DNA from: Impatiens glandulifera | Taxonomy: Eukaryota; Streptophyta; Magnoliopsida; Ericales; Balsaminaceae | Direction: 5' to 3' | Assembly (NCBI RefSeq): GCF_907164915.1 | Contig: NW_025919625.1 | Location: 1-64,000, forward strand | Length of the DNA: 64,000 nt | Part shown: positions 49,421-61,716 of the stretch, piece by piece | How the letters are laid out: each line of letters opens with the position of its first letter | Position numbering within the stretch: the stretch's first letter is position 1 | The notes under the pieces: model-generated | What the model saw: the letters and a program-made list of their open reading frames with translations, nothing else | Databases searched by the model: none | Told to the model about the DNA's origin: nothing | Position numbers and translations under genes: made by a program

Positions 49421-50928
49421 TTAGTTATTATGTTGATTGACTAATTTATCTTTATAAAATATTTCAATTGATCACACATGGTTAAAGAGACAATAACAAT
49501 TGCATAATTACATAATTTATATTCTTCAATCACCTTAAATGAATTTTATTGGTTTTTATTTTCAACATCACAAGAAGTTAGCTACTTCTTAGTTTTTCAG
49601 AAAAAACCTTCCACTGATCATTTTAATTGTGGTTTCACACAATTTTTCTTTGATCCCGGTGATAGTTTATGTACGTTGGTCAAGTTTGATGTGTATTGAT
49701 TCTGGTGCTGAATCACTACTAAATTCGTTGTACCCTGAGAGACAGCCATCTGATAAACTTCAGCATAAGAAGGAGACTGTTGAACTGTTTTAAGAAAAAT
49801 GTTTTAAACATATGCCTCGATTCAACATTTGATTTCGGTGATTTTGTTTCTTTATATATTGTAGCTTATTTAATTTCTTTGTAATATTATATATTTATAT
49901 TTTCTGTAATTTTAAAAACAAGATTTCTAACAAAAATTTTGTAAATGAAAACATCATTACTTTGAAGAATGAATTGATACATTATAAAATTGATGTGATG
50001 CAGAATTTAAAAATTTTATACTTGTTGAGTTGTGTCAACAACAATTGATTAACCGTTGACGATCAAAATTATATGTTACGTTGACTAGATTTATTATCTT
50101 GTTTTATCATTATTTATTTTTACAATCTAATTTTTTTAATGATTGTTTTACATTATATATTGAACAAGATTTAACTAAAGATGAAGAAATAAGTTTTATA
50201 AGAGATTATTTTTACTTTTAAAATCTCGTATGTAACAATAATTAAATCTTCATACTTTTCAACACAAGTTCAAACAACAATCGAAACATATTATTTTCAA
50301 ACCTTGTTTTTTTTGTAAAATCTTTTAAAAGTTACAATTTATCACCCTTAAGGATTACAACACGACGTTTTAAATCACCTGAGGAATAATTATGAAATTA
50401 CACATTTTCAAAAGTTAACTTGATTTGGGCGTATATTATTTGTTATGGATTAAGTGAAGAAGTTAAATAAATAAATCTAGAATATTTCCAAATCAATTTT
50501 TTTCATAACATCAAGATATATACAAGTTGTATTTACTCAAGAATATAGAATTACATTTATTAAAAAACAAAATTGCATGAAGAATTGAAGATTAATGATG
50601 ATTAACTTAGATTATTTATCGTTCCTAGCAGCTACTAAGTCAAATATTAGGACCTAAGAACACTCCTAGCCAAAAATCCAAAACAATTCAAGCTTCAAGT
50701 AGCTCCAATGACGCATTTTTTTTTGTTAAGGTCCTCCTTCTCTTCCAAACTCTCCTCTTGCCCTTTTCATTTGTGGACAATGTTAAGGGCGCCCCTACAT
50801 CGAGACATTTTCCCCTCTAAACAATTTTCCGATTTTCTAAAAGTCCAACGAAAGTTCATCGGTTAAATTGGCTTAAACAGTTTTTTTTTATCATTTTAGT
50901 TTTTGAATGATAAAAAAACCATTGAAAA
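49421..50928. other. Intergenic region, no gene recognised
   Basis: The stretch 49,600-49,800 is less AT-rich and contains a short frame ending ERQPSDKLQHKKETVELF, which I cannot place. The rest is AT-rich without repeats that I can define. Confidence 0.4.
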
Positions 50929-51141
50929 ATGACAAAGTTGGATTTTCTGAAGGATCTTTTGTTAACTGTCATGCCGGGCAGAGAAGAAGGAGATTGCAGG
51001 TGGGCCGATGGTCGCGCGATTTCTGTTCTGGTTACTTTCCAACGTGGGCGGGCATTTGAGCATCTATTGACTGGTGTTTGGAGTGTTGACTCCTTCCTCT
51101 TGGCCTTACATGAAGAGTATAGTTGTTGGGCTGCCTTTTAA
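50929..51141 (+). other. GC-richer island with a 70-codon open frame
   Basis: The frame starts MTKLDFLKDLLLTVMPGREE and ends SCWAAF. G+C content is clearly higher than around it. I do not recognise the protein, see no exon borders and no neighbours that would support a gene. It may be a gene or element fragment. Confidence 0.25.
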
Positions 51142-52539
51142 ATTCTAGGCTTTGGGTTGGGACTTGGGCTCAGCATCTTCCTAGGTAAGGTTGAAGTCAA
51201 GATTTAAAATTTTACTCAGACTAAAATAATTTTCATACAAATCTAAATAACATAATAATTTTTTAAAATAATCATGAAATATTAAAAAATAACAATTATT
51301 TAAGCTCAATAAAACAAAGCATGACATCAAAAATATAAAAATACTTAAAAGACCAAATATACAAAAATAAAAATAAAAAATTAACGGTATGAAGGTCAAA
51401 AATATAAAAATACTTAAAGACCAAATATACAAAAATAAAAATAAAAAATTAACGGGTATGAAAGTCTGCAAGAAGGTCGATAATCTTTTCAACCGACTCC
51501 ACAATTATAAAAGCTAAGTATGCATAAATTTACTATTGAAGTTGGAATCTAAGATTTTTTAAAATATAATATTCATCAATAATTGAATCTAAGTCTATAT
51601 TTTAAGCAAATTCTTTCTTAATATAGATGATTATTGAATTTTTTAGAAAGAATTTTCCCATTTTAATACGAAAAACTTTTTTAACATGTTTTATAGCGGA
51701 AAATGTTTGTTATTTGGTCGTCGTTGAAACTAAACAGATCAACCTGTTAATGTAATGATATTGTTCCAATATTTTGTTTCAAATAAACCTCGACACAATT
51801 CTAAAATTTTGAATATATTTTAAAAATTTTCCTGACAAAATATATAAAGCTCAAAATGTTGTAGTTGACTTCTCAAATGATGAGAATATGTTGAGATAAT
51901 GAATTTTAATTTAAGCTGATTTAGCCATACAAATTATGGAGAAAATGAAAAAATTTCAATCTTTCAAACTAGTAAAAACTATTATTGTTAGAGACATTTT
52001 ATTTTATTTTATATATATTATTAAGTTTGGTTATTTATTGATGGAATTTCTTTATTTATTATATAGTAGAATACATTATAAATTGTTTAATTATGAATAA
52101 ATTAGTATGTTTGGAACCTCCGGCGGATTATATAGAAGATAATTAGAATGTTATTTAATTATAAATATATAATATTACTATTAGGTGGATGGTCCGGGCT
52201 ACTGTAGCTCTGGGTATCGCCTGGGTCTTGGTCTATTGTTTCGCCTCACTCCTCTTTTGCTTGCGGTGGTTGTCAGCCACCAAGTTTGATACATGATTAT
52301 GTATCTCATGTGAATTTATTTAAACTAATTCGAAATTTAATTATTTTAGAATCCGAGTAATACACGTCGTCTCCAAATTAATTATTTTATTTCCGTGTAA
52401 TGAGCTCGTATAAAAATAATTTTTATAACAAATTGTTTACTAATGAGATATTTACAAATTATAAAATTTAGGGGTAAAAAAGTATATGTTTACATACTTG
52501 ATTCTTCTAAACAAAATACATTAGTATATTTGAGTATAG
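51142..52539. other. AT-rich region with a 65-bp tandem duplication and a GC-rich patch
   Basis: Positions 51,327-51,462 hold two copies of a 65-bp unit containing AAATATAAAAATACTTAAA, GACCAAATATACAAAAATAA and ATTAACGG. Positions 52,180-52,295 are GC-rich and encode a hydrophobic stretch (ATVALGIAWVLVYCFASLLF) with no start codon or borders; it may be an exon or element fragment. Nothing else is recognised. Confidence 0.5.
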
Positions 52540-54360
52540 TTAAAACCATTTATTTTTTTTTAAAATAAATTGGGATAGACACTAAAAATGTGTTTTCTCT
52601 TTTAAAGACTAAAACCAAAACAAAGTTCAATAACTAAATTTTTCTGTATGAAAAATGATATTATGAAATGAGTATAGGTAAAATTAAGAAAATCGTACAA
52701 TTGTCCATATCAACGAAACACGATCTTTTAGCGTACAAAAATATTTTTAAAAACTAAAATAAATTGAACAAAAGCAACTCAATGTTTCACTATGTATCTT
52801 TCAATATTATGAAGAATGTAGAAATAAAAACGATATAATCGCGCCTATTTTGACTTCAGATAAATCTGATCTTTAAAAAACATTGATCAAAAGGCGTCCA
52901 ATGTATTCACATTTGTATTGTTAGATTGATAAAATGGTTCTAACAAAACTATATCCAATACTAAAACAACAAAACAAAATAAGAAAATATTCATCTATAG
53001 ATATTTAAATCACTAAAATGTTTGATTGCTCAAATGCAAGAGAAAATTATATAGATTCTATTAAAAATAATCCAAGTAATTAACAAAAATGATCTCAAAG
53101 ACAAAAAAATAATAATTATTTTTCATTAAATTAAAAGTGGAGAAAACCCCTAGTTATGTGTCAAAAACATAAAACAAAATATGGGATATCGATTATGATA
53201 TATGAAAAATCTTAAGTACTTCATCACTTAATGAAATCAAATACATTTGTAGGTAAAGTCATAGATGACTCTAGAAGCACTTTGCATTTACCAAGGGTCA
53301 TAACTGTGAGGTGTATATATTTTAATTCTAAAAATATCATAGATGACTATGTCTTAAGTATTTAATCACTTACAGAAATCAAATACATTTGTAGAGGAAG
53401 TCATAGATGACTATATGCATTTCTTTGACAAATTGAAAATAAATGAAATCAACCATAAATCAAATAAATATGAACATTTAAAAAAAAATTCCCTAATTAA
53501 AAGTGAATAATAAAAATAAAGTAGTTTAAAAAAATTATATTTTCTCCCAATTCTATTGAACAAATGAAAAGCAATTGAAAAAAAATGACTTTGTATACTT
53601 ATCAAAAACATAGATTTGTACACTAAAAGTTTTCTCCAAGGTACATTAGTGAATCTAACCCTTGTCAACCAATTATTCAAGCTAAGAATTTCTCAATGTA
53701 AGACCAATAAAACACAGTTCTACCTAAGGAAAAGAAGCCATTATCCACGCTAAGATGTGCCTAGATACAACTACTTCCTTAAAAGTCAAGACAATTCCAA
53801 AAATCAAACAAATTATGACAATCAATGTAATATCATCCTCGATAAATTGTTTCTTTTGGCTCAAAATACCAATTGAGAGACAAATCACCAATCCAAATAT
53901 TGCACCTAGATTGACATATACATAATCTTGAGGTGTGGCCTTCAAAACATGAAAAGACATAATCATAAGAGGTAGTGATTATACCCTTAATCAAAGAAAT
54001 TATTATTCATTGAAGTGACAATGATGAAATCAATCCCTAGTAGGAGTAAAAAGCCATTCAAAACTAAATCGTGAATTAGATATTACCCGTAAGATGTCCA
54101 TAAGGTGTAACATAGATGGAGAGTTCTAACTAAAACATGAACGAAAACACCCTCATTGTGAAGAGTAATCAAGATAATCTTTAACGAATTTATTGATTCA
54201 TGAAAAGCAACCAATCAAGCTTGAAAAGCGTTAGCTAGTTAGACTAAATCTTGATTTGTGATGAGCGATCAAACTAAATATGCGTGACCTTAACTAAAAC
54301 GTGAATGGTAACACCCTAATTCACGAAGAGTGATCAAATGATCTATGAGACTGTTAGATA
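52540..54360. repeat. Old dispersed repeat paralogous to 23.4-24.4 kb
   Basis: Landmarks in common and in the same order with 23.4-24.4 kb include TGATTGCTCAAATGCAAGAG versus TGATTGCAAAAATGCAAGAA, and CAATGATGAAATCAATCCC with AGTAAAAAGCC. Within this copy a 60-bp unit (AATCAAATACATTTGTAG, GTCATAGATGACT) is repeated at 53,211-53,270 and 53,353-53,412. The region also contains an exon-like remnant on the minus strand. Confidence 0.5.
53724..53966 (-). pseudogene. Possible SWEET-type sugar transporter exon remnant
   Basis: The minus-strand frame of 80 residues has two hydrophobic segments: YVNLGAIFGLVICLSIGILS, then after QKKQ the segment TLIVIICLIFGIVLTF, and ends RHILAWIMASFP. Order, spacing and the final pattern fit the 'N-x-x-G ... 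KK ... LGWICVAFS' stretch of SWEET (MtN3) transporters, which move sugars across membranes. Identity is low, there are no flanking exons, and the assignment is tentative; any membrane protein fragment could look similar. Confidence 0.25.
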
Positions 54361-54770
54361 TATATATATATATAATGATTCTTAATAAAATAAATGTATG
54401 GTGAGATTCACGCTCTCACCATAGGTCACATAGGCTTATTGTATTTTTTTTATTATAAATTTTTATCATTTTATAACTGTTTCTTTTTCATCATAATTAC
54501 CATAATTATTAATTTATCTTTACTAATTCATTTTTATTTTATTTTACTAATTTCTCTTTTATAATTATTATTTTTATTATTTTATCTTAATATAAAAACG
54601 TTCAATTTAATAAATAAAAAATTAGACATAAATAAGATAAAAACGTTAAATTTAATAAATGATAAATTGATAGGAATTAAACATAAATAATAGAAAAACA
54701 TTACAAATATTTGTGAACTTTTTTTTCTCACACATGTTCTTTTTTTACTTTTCCGTTTCTCACCTATTCA
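54361..54770. other. AT-rich spacer
   Basis: No gene or repeat is recognised apart from a short (TA)n run at 54,358-54,374. Confidence 0.5.
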
Positions 54771-54780
54771 TTTTTTTACT

Positions 54781-55125
54781 TAGGATTTTGGACGGGTGAG
54801 ACACTTCGATCTGCAGACGCTGAGTGACAGCTTCAATGTTGAGGATTTCGAACTGGAGCGGATGAATTTTAAAGGCAATTTTACTCTTTCCTCGACCCGT
54901 GGTAAGCTTTCTATTCCTTCTTTTTTTCAAAAAAATAAACAACATATATCTTACGAACCTTAAACTATTTATCTTTTACGGTTAAAGTGGATGCAATGCT
55001 AACTGGAGGATGGTCTCATTGGCCTTTTGTGTTAAATCTAACCTTTGACCGTTGCCAATTTCGAACTGGGGTTGATGGATTTCGAAGGCGATTTCACTCA
55101 CTCTTTAGACCACGTGGTAACTCTC
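54781..55125 (+). pseudogene. Two related exon-like fragments of unknown origin
   Basis: The first (54,781-54,900) is open and encodes FELERMNFKGNFTLSSTR before a perfect donor (CCCGTG|GTAAGC). The second (about 55,030-55,125) shares ATTTCGAACTGG, GATGGATTTCGAAGGC and the CCNCGTGGTAA end but is frame-shifted. They look like two copies of one exon with its donor. The protein is not recognised. Confidence 0.35.
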
Positions 55126-55569
55126 AATAGCGACACTCCAAATCTTATGAAAAGTTTACTCAAAGTATGAGCTTAATATATTAGAAAGCTAACATGTGTT
55201 TCGTTTGAGGACTTATTTCTTGAATCATAATTTCTCATTTGGTTCAAACTGTTTAGAGTAGTTATTTAGTTATAATTTCTTACAATTTATTTCCAATTTC
55301 ATATAACTTTAAATAAGTTTGTCATTATTCTTGATCTATATTATGTGAAATTTTGATTTATAATCCAAAATATCATGTAATGACAAAAGTTTTTCATTTC
55401 ATCTCTTCCGAATTAAAATAATTATTTATAGTTGCACTTTATTTTATAACAGTTAGACTCACAAATAGTCTGTTTATGATAAATAAGAAAAAAGAATAAA
55501 AATATATAAATGAATATTAGCTCAAAGTAAAATTTTATATAATTTGATCCATAATTCAAATTTTAAAGA
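55126..55569. other. AT-rich spacer
   Basis: Nothing coding or repeated is recognised. Confidence 0.5.
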
Positions 55570-56300
55570 ATATATATATATATATATAATAACACTTAAT
55601 TTTAATATTTGAGGTGTACAACACACTCTGTCTCCAAAATAATCTACATCATAGGTAATTTATTTTTCTTATTCTCTCTTCATTTATTTTTATTAATTAA
55701 TTGTTTTTTTATTTTCACATATATATATATATTCACGCTAATCATATAAAATATATATTTTTTCATAATTCTATCCACTATTTATTAAAAAAAACTTGAA
55801 TAATAAATGTAACTGACTAAAAAATTAAATATAAAATTTATTTATAGGATAATATGATAAAAATTTGTATTTATATAAAACTAATGATAAAATTATATAT
55901 ATATATATATAAATATTTTTTAAATATTAATTTATATATATATATTTAATGACACTTAATTTTAAATATTGGAGGTGTACAATTTCCCCCGAAAATGATA
56001 TAATTTAATTTTCTTATTCTTTCTTCATTTATTGTTATTAATTAATTATTTTTGTTTCTTTTATCATATATATATTTTATATATATATTTAATGACACTT
56101 AATTTTAAATATTGGAGGTGTACAATTTCCCCCGAATGATATAATTTAATTTTCTTATTCTTTCTTCATTTATTTTTATTAATTAATTATTTTTGTTTCT
56201 TTTATCATATATATATATATATAATATATTTTTTCATAATTCTATTAATGAGTCTCACTATTTAATAAATAAATGGGATATAAAATAATAATAATAAATG
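55570..56300 (+). repeat. Three plus-strand Helitron-like starts with tandem duplication
   Basis: The sequence TAATGACACTTAATTTTAAA followed by TATTGGAGGTGTACAAT recurs at 55,945 and 56,088, and in a diverged form at 55,583. The 55,940-56,085 and 56,086-56,225 stretches are a direct duplication of about 145 bp. Downstream of each come TTTCTTCATTTATT and TTATTAATTAATTATTTTTG. These are reverse-complement relatives of the 48.7-49.4 kb repeats. Confidence 0.7.
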
Positions 56301-57371
56301 TAACCGATTAAAAAATTAGTCTTAATATTTATTAAATTAATTTTAAAAATAATTTTTTAATTTTGATTAAAATATATATTTTTTAATTTTTTTCATATTT
56401 ATTCTATAATATATAAAACATTACAATATATTATGAGAGAGAGGGAGAGAGAGAGAGAGAGAGAGATTTAAATAAATTAAGATATTTATAATTTTTTATT
56501 TTATTAAAAAATATAAGAATTATGTATAAGAATATATATAAAGAATCAGAAAGATAATAAATATATATATATATATATATAAATAAATATATATATATAT
56601 ATAAATAAATATATATATATATATAAATAAATATATATATATATATATAAATAAATATATATATATATATATATATATAAATATATATATATATAAATAA
56701 ACAAACGAGGAAAAAAAATAAAAAATTAATTAATTATTAGAGTTTCAAAATATATATATAGGATATATATATAGGATGAGAAAGAAAATAAAAAAAAAAA
56801 TAATTAGAAAAGATATATTATTAATATTAAAGAGAAATGAATATTTAATATTTAAGAATGAGAAATTTGTAATTTTAGTGTCTCATTCATATTAAAAGTC
56901 ATTATATATATTATTATTATATATATTATAATTATTATATCATAAATATTTATATAAATAAATAAATAAATAAATATTTAATATTAAATATAAGTTTATA
57001 TAAAATTAATGAATAAAAATAATATATATAAGAGATATAATAATAAAAAATATCATTAAGAAATAAAAATTAATAAAATAAAATAAAATTTAATTAGAAA
57101 AATTAAATTAATAATTATAACAAGAGGATTAAATTAGTAATTATGTATAGGTAATTATGATAGGAGAGAAAAATTCTTATAAAATGTGTAAAAATATGGT
57201 AAGCGTATATTATGAACTAGGGTAATGTTTAATATTGTTTTTTAAAATTTTATTTTTTAAATAATTTTTTATTGTATTATTATAAAATTAATGATAAAAT
57301 ATAATATATATATATATATATATATATAATGAAATAGAAAATAAAATATAAATTAATTATTAGAGTTACCA

Positions 57372-57403
<32 letters not shown>

Positions 57404-57420
57404 TTAGTTAGGAAGAAAAA
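56301..57420. repeat. AT-rich microsatellite-dense region
   Basis: A (GA)n run lies at 56,434-56,467. At 56,560-56,702 a compound (AT)8-10-AAATAA unit is repeated about six times. Further (TA)n runs occur at 57,305-57,330 and 57,371-57,400. No gene is seen. Confidence 0.75.
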
Positions 57421-58370
57421 AATAATATATATAAATTTAGGAGAGACACACTTAATATTAAGTTTGTATCTTTAATAATTAATTTTTTATTTATTTTCTC
57501 TCTTCTCATTTATATATATATTTTTCATATTGTCTTATGAAAAAGAAAAATTGATAGAAAAAGAAATTAGTAATTACAAAATTAGAGATAAATTAATAAT
57601 TATTATATTTTTTTACAGGAATTTCATCGTTTACATATTTATTTATTTTCATAAAATTTACTTTTATTATAAAACAATTACTAATAATTAATTATATATT
57701 TATATTATATATTTTCTCTTCATATAAATATATTCTTTTTTATTAAATTAAATATTTTATAAAAAAAATATTTATATTTTTCCCATAACGTAAGGTATTC
57801 TGCAAATATATACCTACTAATAATAATTCTTAAATTCTCTCTTATAATAATTACTAATTTAACTTTTATTTCATAATTACTAATTTCTTTTTCTTTCCGT
57901 TAATATATATATAATTTTTTCTTCCTAATTAATATTTTTTTATTTTCTCTCTCATCATGTATATACTAATTTATTTCTCTTACTATAATTATTAATTTCT
58001 CTTTCTTATTTTATTTTTATTTTATTTTCTCTCTCATATAAATATATTATTTTTCACACAAATTACATAAAAAATATATTACCTTATTAATAATTTTATA
58101 TTTAATATTAAATATCTATTTATTTTTATGAAAAAATATTTATAATTTACATAATAATAATAATAATAAGTCTCATTTATCAATAATTTTATATAAATAT
58201 AATTTTTTTTTTATATTTTCACGCAAATAAATTTTATATTTTTTTTAATAAAAAAAAATTATATATATTTTAATTTATTTAAAAATTAAATATTTTAAAA
58301 ACAAATAACATTTCTCCCACCTAAAATTTATATATATTAATTTACTTTCTTAATTTTTTTTCTCTCTCAT
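57421..58370. other. AT-rich region with a decayed Helitron 3'-end relative
   Basis: Positions of about 57,690-57,800 resemble the last 100 bp before the Helitron terminus at 61,684 (ATTTTCT, ATAAATATATT, ATTTATATTTTTCCC, then AACGTAAGG instead of GTACAAGG). The CTAG end is not visible. Nothing else is recognised. Confidence 0.45.
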
Positions 58371-58436
58371 CTTTATATATATATAAAAATGATTAGGTGA
58401 ATTTTTTTCTCTCTCATCTTTATATATATATATATA

Positions 58437-58743
58437 GAAATGATTAGGTGCGCTGAAAAAATCAAATAATTTAATGAGATGCCACGTCATTCCTCACCAA
58501 ATTCCCTCACTAAATTCCCTCACTCTATCACTCCTCTTATTATATATATATATAGAGAAATGAATTTGGTGAGGGGATTTGGTGAGGGAATTTGGTGAGG
58601 GAATGACAGTGCCATAATTTTATTCGCTGAAAAAATCAAATAATTTCTTTTTTTTCTCTCTTTCCTCCTACTTTTACATTTTCCAACCAATGAATGTGAT
58701 GCCACGTCATTCCCTCACCAAATTCCCTCACCTAATCATTTCT
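58437..58743. repeat. Inverted-repeat (MITE-like) element
   Basis: The outer ends are GAAATGATTAGGTG and, inverted, CACCTAATCATTTC, both next to TATATA-rich sequence. Inside are further inverted GTGAGGGAATTTGGTGAGGG and CCCTCACCAAATTCCCTCAC blocks and ATGCCACGTCATTCC copies at both sides. A partial extra start lies at 58,388. The structure is that of a small non-autonomous element with nested copies of its ends. No target duplication is assigned. Confidence 0.6.
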
Positions 58744-59427
58744 CATATAATAAAGCCTTGAGTTAAACATTAATATAAAGAAAAAATAAAATATAAATTA
58801 ATTATTAATAGTAATTATGAAATGAGAATTAAATTAGTAATTATTATAAGAGAAAATTTGAAAATTATTATTATTAGGTATCCTTAAGGTATACATTGTG
58901 GGAGAAGGTGAGATTGATGCACAGGAGGATGTAGCGTTCATCGCGTCGTCTTCTACTAACCTTCCACGCTATAACTACATGTATCCTTAAGGTATACATT
59001 GATTTTCCTGAATTTCGATTGATCTTGTATTCTGTTACACTTTTTGGTAGACGACTTACCAGAAAATTGTTCTATTGCAGGACATCGTAGATGGTGAATG
59101 CATCGTCTTCTTCTCCCGATGAGACGACGGCGGCGATGAAGACGACGAGGAAGAGGAGAGATGAGAAGAATCGGAGGAGTGACGTGATAGTTGTAGGATA
59201 CCAAGTGTTCGACGAAATAATAAAGAGAGATTCTTACTTTCTCATCTCCTTTAATAAATAAAACTTTTATATAATTTTCAGAGGAGAGTGCACCTTCCAC
59301 CATTTTCTCAACTTTTGATTTCTAAAAGTGGTCTAAATAAATTTTATTCTTCCTAATTGCTTAAAGTTTGAGTCAATTTTGAACTTTTTTATAATTGAAT
59401 CTAGGGTTAATTATGAGATTATATAAA
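58744..59427. other. Region with a small Lys/Arg-rich open frame
   Basis: A plus-strand frame of 56 codons at 59,091-59,261 follows an intron-like acceptor (TTCTATTGCAG) and encodes SSSSPDETTAAMKTTRKRRD, then VIVVGYQVFDEIIKRDSYF. I do not recognise it. TATCCTTAAGGTATACATTG occurs twice, at 58,880 and 58,982, showing a local duplication of about 100 bp. The sequence lies inside the likely Helitron and may be captured gene debris. Confidence 0.35.
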
Positions 59428-61380
59428 ATTTCACCACTTTACTTCCAACTCTATGCATTGTTTAATTCGATTATGACATAACAATGGTTGTCATAGATTT
59501 GCATGGTTTACTCGAGGGAGCTCACCAAGGTTTTGGTTTAATCCATGAGTTTCTTAGTCACACAGAAAGATGTTTTGTTTTGGTAAAATGAAACTATATA
59601 TTCATTAATATCATCATACTGTGCTGCTGCTTATTTATAACCATTATAAAAACCAGGTACAAGTTATTGATGGTTCATCTGAACAGCCAGAATACAAATA
59701 TGATTCAGTTCGAATTGAAATATAATTGTTTATAAATAAATTGATCTTCTAGAAGCATATGAGAAATGGGCATCATTCAAGGAAAATATTAAAGGACGTG
59801 ACATTATATGTGCTGCCACTGGAAAGGGTACCCACAAAGTGATACTTGCAGCTTATGAACTCATACTGGCTCAAAGAGAAGACAGTATAAATAAAGTTTT
59901 TACCCTTTATTTAAAAAAAATTTAATATCTCTAGAATATTTAAAATCTTATATTAATGTTTAGATACAAAATTGTTTCCAAATATTGCTCTCTTTTAAAG
60001 TGGGATGTCTCAATTTTCATTGTATCTCAATTAGGGACATCTTTCTGTATCTATAAATTTATTAGCAGTTTTTCAGAAGTATATTGCACACGTGTTTATG
60101 AATGAACTTATAAACATATTTTTGTTTGTGATGATGATACAAAGCATAAACTCTTTATTTTTTATGTTAGATTCTCTTTTCATTACTAAACATGAATTGA
60201 TAATTATATAACTGACAATTTTTCAATTCAGCTAAATAGATTCAGAAACATGTTTGGTAGTTTATAACAAAATGGATCATCTAGAAGCACATGAAAAATG
60301 GGTATCATTCAAGGAAATATTGAAGGACGTGGTATTAAATGTTTTTATACGAGTGCTGTCACGGGAAATGGTACCCTAAGAAGTGATATATGCAGCTTAT
60401 AAACTCATATTGGCTCAAAGAGAAACAATATAAATCAAGGTCTTACCTTTTTTTTAAAAGAAATCTTAATGTCTCTAGAATATTTGAAGTATCATATTAA
60501 TGTTTAGATACAAATTTATTTTCAAATATTACTCTCTTTCAGAGTGGGAGGTTTCTATTTTCATTGTATCTCAGTCAAATACATATTTTTGTATCCATAA
60601 ATTTATTAACGTTTTTTCAAAAGTATAATGCAAAAGTGTTTATGAATGAACCTATAAACATATTTTTGGTTGTGATGATGATACAAAACATAAACCCTTT
60701 ATTTTTTATGTTGGATTCTCTTTTCATTATTAAACTTGAATTGATAATTGTATAACTGACCACTTTTCATTACAGTTGCATAAATTCAGAAAGAAGATTT
60801 TGATACAAGAGAGAAAGGTATTAGGGTTAAATATAGGTACGAGAATAAAGTGACAATTATAATGTAGTTAATTGTGAAGAGTGTGTTATGAAATGATTTT
60901 AGTTGTATCAGATTTCAACACGTATTGGAAGTATGTGGAGTATATAAGTCTCTTTCTAAATTTTAGTGTAGAGGAGATGACACCGTTTTTGTTGGAGAGG
61001 TTAAATTTAGGTTTTTCTTTTTCCAATAATTTTGTATCTTCTTAATGATTTAATTATGAAAACACATTTTGCAGATGGAGATGACATGGAATGACTCTAA
61101 TGGACGATCTGGACCAGATGGCCTAAATGGAATTAAAATCTTAACTTTCATCTACACAACATGTAAACATAACTGATCACTTTTCATTACAATTACATAA
61201 ATTTAAAAAGAATATTTCAGCCCATCTTAGAAGCAGGTGGGTATAGAAGTCTTTGTCTAAACTTGGTGTAAAGGAGAGTGACACTGTTTTTGTTGAATAG
61301 GTTAAATTTAGCTTATTCCAACGATTTAGTATCTATTAATGATTGTTATGAACACATTTTGCAGAACATCACTAAATTTA
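59428..61380 (+). pseudogene. OBGC: Captured, scrambled exons of a chloroplast Obg GTPase
   Basis: Exon pieces in the order of an Obg protein are visible: FTTLLPTLCIV, then [35 protein letters not shown] (59,428-59,582, G3 region); VQVIDGSSEQPEYKYDSVRI (59,657-59,724); LLEAYEKWASFKENIKGRD with KGTHKVILAAYELILAQRE (59,735-59,895). A second copy of that exon at 60,257-60,440 keeps the G4 motif (VVYNKMDHLEAHEKW) and the G5-type SAV in another frame. C-terminal pieces FQHVLEVCGVYKSLSKF, GDDTVFVGE and MEMTWNDSNGRSGPDG (60,915-61,135) are followed by a second FQPILEAGGYRSL copy (61,212-61,295). No G1 loop is seen. Normal OBGC acts in plastid ribosome biogenesis; this copy has stops, frameshifts and duplications and cannot work. 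The position before a Helitron end suggests capture. Confidence 0.8.
59735..60780. repeat. Direct duplication of about 520 bp within the Obg fragment
   Basis: Copies 59,735-60,240 and 60,257-60,780 each contain the G4-G5 exon followed by intron sequence with AATGTTTAGATACAAA, TTTTCATTGTATCTCA and GTTTATGAATGAAC. Since the two exons have decayed differently, the duplication is not very recent. Confidence 0.85.
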
Positions 61381-61684
61381 CATTAAAAAATTTCATTCTT
61401 TAACATTAAAAAAACAAAACTTATAAAATTAATAAAGAAATTAAAATAGTGTAAGTTCATGTTTATATTTATATAAGAATATTTAGTTCATATAAGCTCG
61501 TTTATAAAAAATTAAAATATTGTATGTTCATATATGTATATTATTTTCTTTTAATATAAATATATATTATTTTATTATTAATTTTATATATATTTTCTTT
61601 AATTATATATAAATATATTGAATTAAATATCATATAAAAACTTTATTTATATTTTTTCCCGTACAAGGTAGGGTATTTTACTAG
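61381..61684 (+). mobile_element. Helitron 3' end
   Basis: The sequence ends in a short hairpin (CCCGTACAAGGTAGGG, 61,658-61,673) followed seven bases later by CTAG at 61,681-61,684 and a host T. This is the standard 3' structure of plant Helitrons, which lack terminal inverted repeats. The 5' end has not been fixed; candidates are the starts near 55.6-56.1 kb or a TATATA-flanked point near 58.42 kb. No helicase (RepHel) was seen, so it would be non-autonomous. Confidence 0.7.
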
Positions 61685-61716
61685 TTAAAGTAATAATAAT
61701 AATGAATGTATTTTTT

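Noticed and set aside
49600..49800. Possible gene 3' end with a frame ending in KKETVELF
   Set aside because: No recognisable family, exon borders or neighbouring coding pieces were found.
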